DNA from: Candidatus Edwardsbacteria bacterium RifOxyA12_full_54_48
GTDB lineage: Bacteria > Edwardsbacteria > AC1 > EtOH8
Direction of reading: 5' to 3'
Assembly (NCBI GenBank): GCA_001777915.1
Contig: MFFN01000006.1
Location: 186,001 to 250,000, forward strand
Length of the DNA stretch: 64,000 nt
The notes under the pieces were generated by a model. The model saw only the letters and a program-made list of their open reading frames with translations, did not search any database and was not told the origin of the DNA. Shown here piece by piece: positions 58,806 through 64,000 of the stretch. The position numbers were made by a program, and so were the translations under genes. The stretch's first letter is position 1. The number at the start of each line of letters is the position of its first letter.

Positions 58806-60819
58806 TTTCCTCCCCCTTTATCTGGAAGCTGTCCACCTGACGCTTGAGCTCCTCGGCCAGATGGGCCAGCTCTTGGGCCGAGGCGGTCATCTCCTGCATG
58901 GAAGCCATCTGCTCCTGCTGGGCGGCAGCGGTCTGCTCCATGCCCGAGGCCGCCTCCTCGGCCACCACCGCCACCTGTTCGATGGCCTTGGCGATCTTCT
59001 TTACCCCCTCCACCTGGTTGCCGGTGGCCTGGGATATCTGGGAGGCCCGGTCGGCCGATAGCTTTACCGCCTGGATGATCTGGGAAAAGGCCTGGTTGCC
59101 CTTGGCGGCAAAATCCTTGCCCTCGGCCACCTGCGCGTCGACCTGATTCATGGCCAGCACCGTCTGTTCGGTCTCGCCCTGGATCTCCTTGATCAGATCC
59201 TCGATCTCCTTGGTGGCGCCGGCCGTCCTCTCGGCCAGTTTTTTGACCTCCCCGGCCACCACCGCAAACCCCTTGCCGGCATCGCCGGCCCGGGCGGCCT
59301 CGATGGCCGCGTTAAGGGCCAGCAGGTTGGTGCGCCGGGCCACCGATGAGATCAGTTCTGTTATCCGGCCGATCTCCCCGGTGCGCTTCTCCAGATCGCT
59401 GACCACATTGGTCAGATGGGACATGGTCTGGTCTATCTTGCCCATCTGCTGTACTATGCTCATCATGGCGGCTCCCCCCTGGGAGGCCATCTCCACCGCC
59501 TGGCTGGCCGATTGGGCCGAATCCTGGGCGTTGTTGCTTACCTGCTCCACCGATGTTGAGATGTCATCGATGGCCTCCTTGGTGACCCGGACCGATGCCA
59601 CCTGGGTCCCTATGCCTTGCGATATCCTCTGGACGGTGGCCGATATCTCCTGCTGGGAGGCGTTCATCTCCTGGGTGGAGGCCGCCAGTTCCTCGGAGGT
59701 GGTGGCCACCCCGTTGGCGGTATTGATGATGGTCTTGACCAGGTTCCCCAGCTTCTCCACGAAAGTGTTGAAATGCTTGGTCAGTATCCCGATATCGTCG
59801 TTGGAATGCTGTTCTATCTTGGAGGTCAGGTCGGCCGAGCCGCTGGCCATGTCTCCGATCATCCGGCTGATCATTCCCACCGGTTTGACCACCATCCGCC
59901 GGATTATGTAGCGGACCAGCAGCAGCGCCACGACGAATGTCACCAGCAGGACCAGCACCACATTGCTCAACAGCCTCTGGAACAGCTGGGTTATCACCAC
60001 GGGGTCCAGGTTAAGCCGGGCCGCCTGTTTGGTCATCACCTCTAGAATGATCACCAGGATCGCCCCCATGGACAGGGTCAGGGCCGAGAACAGGACGATC
60101 ACGAAGCCGCTGGTGATCTTGGACTCCAGGCTCACCTCCCGGTCTTTCTCCATGGCCTTGAACAAGGTGACCAGGGCCCAGCCGATGATGCAGGCCGGCA
60201 CCAGCATGGTCAGCAGCCCGATGGTCCCCAGCTTGGAGAACAGGTAGACCCCGATGATGGAGACCGGGGCCAATACCAGATTCAGTTTCAGGTCCGACCA
60301 GGTCAGGCCGAAAACGTCCCGGGCGGTGAAAGTTCCCTCGATCAGGTGATAGGAACTGACCAGCAGATCGTTCACCAGAACATAGATCAGCAGGGCGGCC
60401 AGCAATTTCGGCAGGTTGGCCCAGCTTAAAATGCCGATCCCGCTCTGCCCGCCCAAAATGCCAAACACCCAGGCCATCGCCAGGACTGCGAATACGAACT
60501 GGCCGGGGATAAAGAACACCCTGGGCCAGGGCTTCTTCCTTTTGATCTGGTGGAAGAAAGAGGGCAGGTATATGGCCAGGATCGCCGGAACCGGGCCGAA
60601 CACCAGAAAGGTAAAATAGACCACCACCAGATCCAGGGAGACGAACACCCCGCCGGGCAGGGCCACGGTGAACCACTGGCAGAGGGTCACGGTCAGCAAC
60701 AGCAGCAGCATTACCCACCATTGGATGTTCAGTTCGCCCAAGTGAAGGATCAGGAGGGCCGCCCCGGCCGCCGCCACCGTCCAGGCAAACAGATTGCGCA
60801 AATTTATTCTGCTCAGCAC
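58795..60819 (-). CDS. Methyl-accepting chemotaxis protein with multi-helix membrane input and HAMP
   Basis: The protein has 674 residues. GGAGA stands before the GTG at 60819. The N-terminal region (to about 215) has six or so helices ([49 protein letters not shown]), a MASE-like input module without a large periplasmic loop. Two further helices flank a short segment near 225-300, then a HAMP domain ([18 protein letters not shown]). The signalling coiled coil has the tip [21 protein letters not shown] near 515. It is followed directly by the second receptor gene. Both probably join one array via the two CheW proteins. Confidence 0.92.
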   Translation of the reverse strand: MLSRINLRNLFAWTVAAAGAALLILHLGELNIQWWVMLLLLLTVTLCQWFTVALPGGVFVSLDLVVVYFTFLVFGPVPAILAIYLPSFFHQIKRKKPWPRVFFIPGQFVFAVLAMAWVFGILGGQSGIGILSWANLPKLLAALLIYVLVNDLLVSSYHLIEGTFTARDVFGLTWSDLKLNLVLAPVSIIGVYLFSKLGTIGLLTMLVPACIIGWALVTLFKAMEKDREVSLESKITSGFVIVLFSALTLSMGAILVIILEVMTKQAARLNLDPVVITQLFQRLLSNVVLVLLVTFVVALLLVRYIIRRMVVKPVGMISRMIGDMASGSADLTSKIEQHSNDDIGILTKHFNTFVEKLGNLVKTIINTANGVATTSEELAASTQEMNASQQEISATVQRISQGIGTQVASVRVTKEAIDDISTSVEQVSNNAQDSAQSASQAVEMASQGGAAMMSIVQQMGKIDQTMSHLTNVVSDLEKRTGEIGRITELISSVARRTNLLALNAAIEAARAGDAGKGFAVVAGEVKKLAERTAGATKEIEDLIKEIQGETEQTVLAMNQVDAQVAEGKDFAAKGNQAFSQIIQAVKLSADRASQISQATGNQVEGVKKIAKAIEQVAVVAEEAASGMEQTAAAQQEQMASMQEMTASAQELAHLAEELKRQVDSFQIKGEENES

Positions 60820-60878
60820 TTTTTTATCTCCATATAAAATATATTTTCGGCCTCGATTAAGTTTGCCCTAGTTACTGC

Positions 60879-61316
60879 TTAAGCGATCACCTGGTATAAT
60901 TCCTGGCAATTCAGGGCAAATATGATCTCATCGTTATATTCAAAGGCCCCGTCGACCGACCTGATGGTTGATGCCAGTTGGGCGTCGATCTCCATTTTGG
61001 CGCCCGCCTGCCGGGGAATGATCTCCCCCACCTCATCTGCCAGCAGCCCGATGGCCGCAGGCCCGTCCTGCAGAACGATCACCGGCCTTTGCCCCGGGGT
61101 TTCCCCTACGGCCGGCCGCCCTGGGCCGCCGTCGCCGGCAATATCCACCACCGTTATCTGGCGGCCCAGCCAGTCCATCATCCCGGCCACCGATCTGCCC
61201 AGGGCCGGCAGGCTGGTCAGCGCCGGCTGATAGACTATCTCCTTAACCCGGGACAGGTCCAGGCCGTACCAGACATCGCCCAGCCGGCACAACAGCCATT
61301 TGCCGTCCTGGTCCAT
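60879..61316 (-). CDS. cheW: Chemotaxis coupling protein CheW
   Basis: The protein has 145 residues, the normal CheW size. The two SH3-like lobes are apparent: WLLCRLGDVWYGLDLSRVKEIV, then LGRSVAGMMDWLGRQITVVDI (conserved GxxxxRGxxxPVxDL-like position), PVIVLQDGPAAIGLLADEVGEII and DEIIFALNCQEL. It bridges receptors to a CheA kinase. It begins directly on the base after the TPR gene stop (TAAATG). CheA itself is not in the window and must lie elsewhere. Confidence 0.9.
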   Translation of the reverse strand: MDQDGKWLLCRLGDVWYGLDLSRVKEIVYQPALTSLPALGRSVAGMMDWLGRQITVVDIAGDGGPGRPAVGETPGQRPVIVLQDGPAAIGLLADEVGEIIPRQAGAKMEIDAQLASTIRSVDGAFEYNDEIIFALNCQELYQVIA

Positions 61317-62171
61317 TTACACCTCGTCGCTCTTCAGCAGTTCTATCTGCTCGGCGGCCTTCTTGGCCCACCAGTTGTGGGGCGAGAGCTTCAAGCATTT
61401 CTGCCATTCCTTGAGGGCCGCCCCGTACATTTTCTTTTGATAATAGACCTGCCCCAGGTGGTAGTAGGCTTCGATCAAATTGGGCCCCAGCACCGTGGCC
61501 TTGGAGAAGAAGAACATGGCATCATCCAGCATCTGCCGCTCCAAATAGACCAGGCCCAGATAATAATGGGCGTAAAGCACCGCCGGACGGTCCTTGCCGG
61601 ATTTGATCACCCGGCTCAAATGCTCGATGGCCTCGCCGAAGATGCCCTTTTTGAAGGAGATGAAGCCCAGGTTATTGCGCACCGCGTCGTTGTTGGGCTC
61701 CAGCTGCAGCACCTTCAGGCATACCGCCAGCCCGTCATCGTACCTCCCCTGGTAACTGTAGGCCCAGCCCAGCAGACCCAGGGCCCGGGTGTCGTTGGGG
61801 TTCAGCTTGACGGCGTTGGACAGCGAGCCGATGGCCTTTTCAAACTCCCCGGAGCATATCTGGTTCCAGCCCTCCGCCACATAGGTGGAGCTGCCCAGGG
61901 AATCGGTGCGCATGGTCTCCACAAAGGACCTGATCATCACCTTGGACTCGTCGTCGCTGACCGCGGCCGACTTATACTGGTCGATCAGGGATTTCACCGA
62001 ATCGTGCAGGGCATTCAGGTGCTTGATGCCCACCGCTATCTCCTTGTACAGCGAACGGATCTCCTGTTCCAGCCTGGCCGACTGGGCCTTGGCATCGGGG
62101 CTTTTAAGCGCCTGCTGGATGGATGCTATCTTGTCCTGAAAGTCATTCACCAGCTCCGACAATGTGGCCAT
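61317..62171 (-). CDS. TPR-repeat protein in the chemosensory operon
   Basis: The protein has 284 residues from the ATG at 62171; the open frame upstream is a shadow of cheB. The N-terminal 95 residues are a helical, probably coiled-coil region (MATLSELVNDFQDKIASIQQ...). At least four TPR units follow (WNQICSGEFEKAIGSLSNAV, LGWAYSYQGRYDDGLAVC, LGFISFKKGIFGEAIEHL, LGQVYYQKKMYGAALKEW). There is no signal peptide, so it is cytoplasmic. Its position between cheB and cheW suggests a scaffold for the chemosensory complex; that is inference from neighbours. Confidence 0.85.
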   Translation of the reverse strand: MATLSELVNDFQDKIASIQQALKSPDAKAQSARLEQEIRSLYKEIAVGIKHLNALHDSVKSLIDQYKSAAVSDDESKVMIRSFVETMRTDSLGSSTYVAEGWNQICSGEFEKAIGSLSNAVKLNPNDTRALGLLGWAYSYQGRYDDGLAVCLKVLQLEPNNDAVRNNLGFISFKKGIFGEAIEHLSRVIKSGKDRPAVLYAHYYLGLVYLERQMLDDAMFFFSKATVLGPNLIEAYYHLGQVYYQKKMYGAALKEWQKCLKLSPHNWWAKKAAEQIELLKSDEV

Positions 62172-62220
62172 AATGCACCGCCTCGTTTTTATATTACCGA
62201 CAGATCTGTTTTCAATGATT

Positions 62221-63267
62221 TTAGCGGCAGGCCCTGACGATGGCCCCCGGGATCTGGTCCAGCGGCAGCACCTCGTCCACCGCCCCGGTCTCCACCGCCG
62301 CCTTGGGCATGCCGTAGACCACGCAGGTGGAGCGGTCCTCGGCAATGATGTGCCCGCCCCTCTTCTTCATTCCGGCCACTCCGTTGGCCCCGTCGTGCCC
62401 CATCCCGGTCAGGATCACGCCCACCGTCTCCGCCGGCGAATAAAGCGCCACCGACTCCATCATCACGTCCACCGATGGCCGGACCCCGAACCTGGGAGGG
62501 TCCTGATTTAATGTTATCCGGTCCCCGGAGGGGGACAGCTCCATGTGATATCCGGCCGGGGCCAGCAGGGCCAGCCCCCTTTCCAGGACATCGCCCTCCT
62601 GGGCCTCCCGGATCCTGATCTTGCTGCGGTTGTCCAGCCGCTCGGCCAGGGATTTGGTAAAGCCCACCGGCATGTGCTGCACCAGCAACAGGGCGGCGTT
62701 TATCTCCCGGGGCAGCTTGGGCAGTATCTCGGCCAGGGCCCGGGTGCCGCCGGTGGACGAGCCGATGGCCAGGGTCCTCATGATCCCGGTCGAGATCTTT
62801 CCCTCGAGCGCCGCCTGAGGCGGGCGCTGATTGCTTCCGGGCCTCAGCTTGGCCAGATCGACCCCGGCCGCCATCCGGATCTTCTCCACCAGCTCCTCCC
62901 GGACCTTGTCGATGTCCAGGGAGATCGAGCCGGACGGTTTGGTCACGAAGTCCACCGCCCCCAGCTCCAGAGCCAGCAGGGTGGACTCGGCCCCTTCCTT
63001 GGCGTGGGCCGAGAGCATCACCGTGGCCACCGGGGAATCGGTCATCAGCCGGGCCAGAGCCTGCAGGCCGTCCATCTTGGGCATCTCGATGTCCATGGTC
63101 ACCACGTCGGGGGACAATTGGCGGACCTGCTCGATGGCCTCCAGGCCGTTCTTGGCGGAGCCCACCAGCTTGAGCCCCGGGGTGGCCTTGACGATGTCGC
63201 CCACCATGTTGCGCATCAGGGCGGAGTCGTCGACCACCAGAACTGTTATGGTGCGTAGGTCAGTCAT
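62221..63267 (-). CDS. cheB: Chemotaxis response regulator / methylesterase CheB
   Basis: The protein has 348 residues from the ATG at 63267, one base after the previous stop (TAAGATG). The receiver domain has VLVVDDSALMRNM, the phospho-acceptor Asp59 in VTMDIEMPKMDG, and VMLSAHAKEGAE with DFVTKPSG. The methylesterase domain has the catalytic Ser in IGSSTGGTRAL (about 168), His in LLLVQHMP and Asp in LTGMGHDGANG. The enzyme removes methyl groups from chemoreceptor glutamates and deamidates glutamines, resetting sensitivity. The matching CheR methyltransferase is not visible. The two receptors downstream are its likely substrates. Confidence 0.95.
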   Translation of the reverse strand: MTDLRTITVLVVDDSALMRNMVGDIVKATPGLKLVGSAKNGLEAIEQVRQLSPDVVTMDIEMPKMDGLQALARLMTDSPVATVMLSAHAKEGAESTLLALELGAVDFVTKPSGSISLDIDKVREELVEKIRMAAGVDLAKLRPGSNQRPPQAALEGKISTGIMRTLAIGSSTGGTRALAEILPKLPREINAALLLVQHMPVGFTKSLAERLDNRSKIRIREAQEGDVLERGLALLAPAGYHMELSPSGDRITLNQDPPRFGVRPSVDVMMESVALYSPAETVGVILTGMGHDGANGVAGMKKRGGHIIAEDRSTCVVYGMPKAAVETGAVDEVLPLDQIPGAIVRACR

Positions 63268-63268
63268 C

Positions 63269-64000
63269 TTATTTTGAATATTTCTTTTTACTTTTAACAA
63301 TTTTTACTGGCGAACCAACGTAAAAATGACTGTAGCCTGGGTTACCTACGCCGTATATAAAACCCTTTATTTTCCCGGATATATTTCCAACCCCATTTGG
63401 CGAATATAATGGCCCAGCATAAGGCTCTACTAATATCTGAAATTGATAATATTGTGCAATGGAAGAAGAATAATAACTTAATGGTATTTTAAATATGGTA
63501 TCTACAAGAAAAGTATCAATAAAGTTTGTGCTACCATAATAATATCCCAAAGTATCAATAACATTATAATAAACATTCAACTTATACCAATCTGCCCTTT
63601 GTGCTTTTGTCCATGTGCAGTTAATGTTTTCTACGGGGATGGTATCATATTCAGCTGGGGTTAGTAAACTTGTGCCGCTTGGCACTTGTATGCACCCAGA
63701 ACCAGTGTCAGAATCAGCTATTATTGTAACAGTTACTGTTGTATCATCAAAATAATGAACACAACCAGAATAGAAATACATCTGTCCATTACTTAAATAA
63801 GAAAACAACGTTTGACTTTGGGTGCCCCAACTCATCGTAACTGAAGTACTAGATGGATCCACAATTGGATCAGAGTATAATATACCATTTTGGGTTGGTG
63901 CTTTTAACCAACAATAAAAAACTTTTGGATTGTTAACATAAAAAGTATCAATAATACTAACTGGATTTTTTTCTTTACTACAGCCAATAAATAAAAACAC
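63269..64000 (-). CDS. AT-rich probable lipoprotein, 5' end outside window
   Basis: The frame is open to the right edge (243 codons seen) and the true start is not visible. The first visible residues (VFLFIGCSKEKNPVS) look like the end of a lipoprotein signal with the lipidated Cys. The rest is rich in Tyr, Ser and Thr (NISGKIKGFIYGVG, YYSSSIAQYYQFQILV), probably beta-sandwich. I do not recognise a family. The gene is clearly more AT-rich than cheB, which follows after one base, and may have been acquired separately or be fast-evolving. It could belong to the same operon. Confidence 0.7.
   Translation of the reverse strand: MFLFIGCSKEKNPVSIIDTFYVNNPKVFYCWLKAPTQNGILYSDPIVDPSSTSVTMSWGTQSQTLFSYLSNGQMYFYSGCVHYFDDTTVTVTIIADSDTGSGCIQVPSGTSLLTPAEYDTIPVENINCTWTKAQRADWYKLNVYYNVIDTLGYYYGSTNFIDTFLVDTIFKIPLSYYSSSIAQYYQFQILVEPYAGPLYSPNGVGNISGKIKGFIYGVGNPGYSHFYVGSPVKIVKSKKKYSK

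Overview
Every gene I can support in this window lies on the minus strand, so transcription runs from high to low coordinates. The organism looks like an uncultivated Gram-negative bacterium of the FCB-like candidate phyla (Edwardsbacteria, TA06 and WOR-3 come to mind; this is inference from protein style and I could not test it). The main reason is that eight very large secreted proteins end in the same roughly 90-residue domain (a YPNP motif, IYN, GQ-V-TL, a W-G-D core, NGVY-YRL and a basic KK tail). That is the FlgD-like / type IX secretion (T9SS type A) C-terminal sorting module. Genes are G+C-rich, with short AT-rich intergenic regions.

Left part (1-35 kb): a secretome. In map order it holds a truncated beta-propeller-like protein, a 1403-residue kelch protein, a subtilase, two modular surface proteins, an M14 carboxypeptidase, a second subtilase, a C25 gingipain-like protease and an M6 metalloprotease. 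Most end in clear hairpin terminators. Four protease genes (starts 11356, 24173, 27586, 35004) have a matching sigma-54 promoter (GG-N10-GC) about 45-75 bases upstream of the start. A GCA-TTA-TGC palindrome lies a further 90-190 bases upstream of each. A GAF/AAA+/Fis sigma-54 activator is encoded at 51.8-53.3 kb, so the proteases may form one regulon.

Inside the secretome sits a strikingly AT-rich 1.6-kb cassette (16.85-18.42 kb). It has a sigma-70-type promoter, a radical SAM/SPASM peptide-maturase-like enzyme and, 21 bases downstream behind a perfect Shine-Dalgarno, a 47-codon gene for a peptide whose last 19 residues contain five cysteines. I read this as an undescribed RiPP (modified peptide) system. 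It is the best candidate for novelty in the window.

Middle (35-51.8 kb): two adjoining, tightly overlapping gene blocks. The first (40.3 to 35.3 kb) encodes an ATP-grasp ligase, a methyltransferase, a FemAB/GNAT-like acyltransferase and a membrane TPR protein. The second (51.8 to 40.5 kb) encodes a GT9 and two GT2 glycosyltransferases, two SPASM radical SAM enzymes, a B12-binding radical SAM enzyme, a DUF362 protein, three methyltransferase-like proteins and a fold-type-III PLP decarboxylase. Together they look like a pathway for a decorated surface glycan, lipid or small molecule.

Right part (51.8-64 kb): a chemosensory and signalling block with CheB, a TPR protein, CheW, two chemoreceptors without an obvious periplasmic sensor domain, a second CheW-like protein, a Ser/Thr kinase with PEGA domains, a DUF5683-like protein, a lipoprotein and the sigma-54 activator. 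Stop-start overlaps (ATGA, GTGA, TTGA) link this block without a break into the biosynthetic block, giving about 21 consecutive genes (63.27 to 40.52 kb) that look like one operon. No CheA, CheY or CheR is visible here. An AT-rich lipoprotein gene is cut by the right edge. No tRNA, rRNA, CRISPR array or intact insertion sequence was seen.
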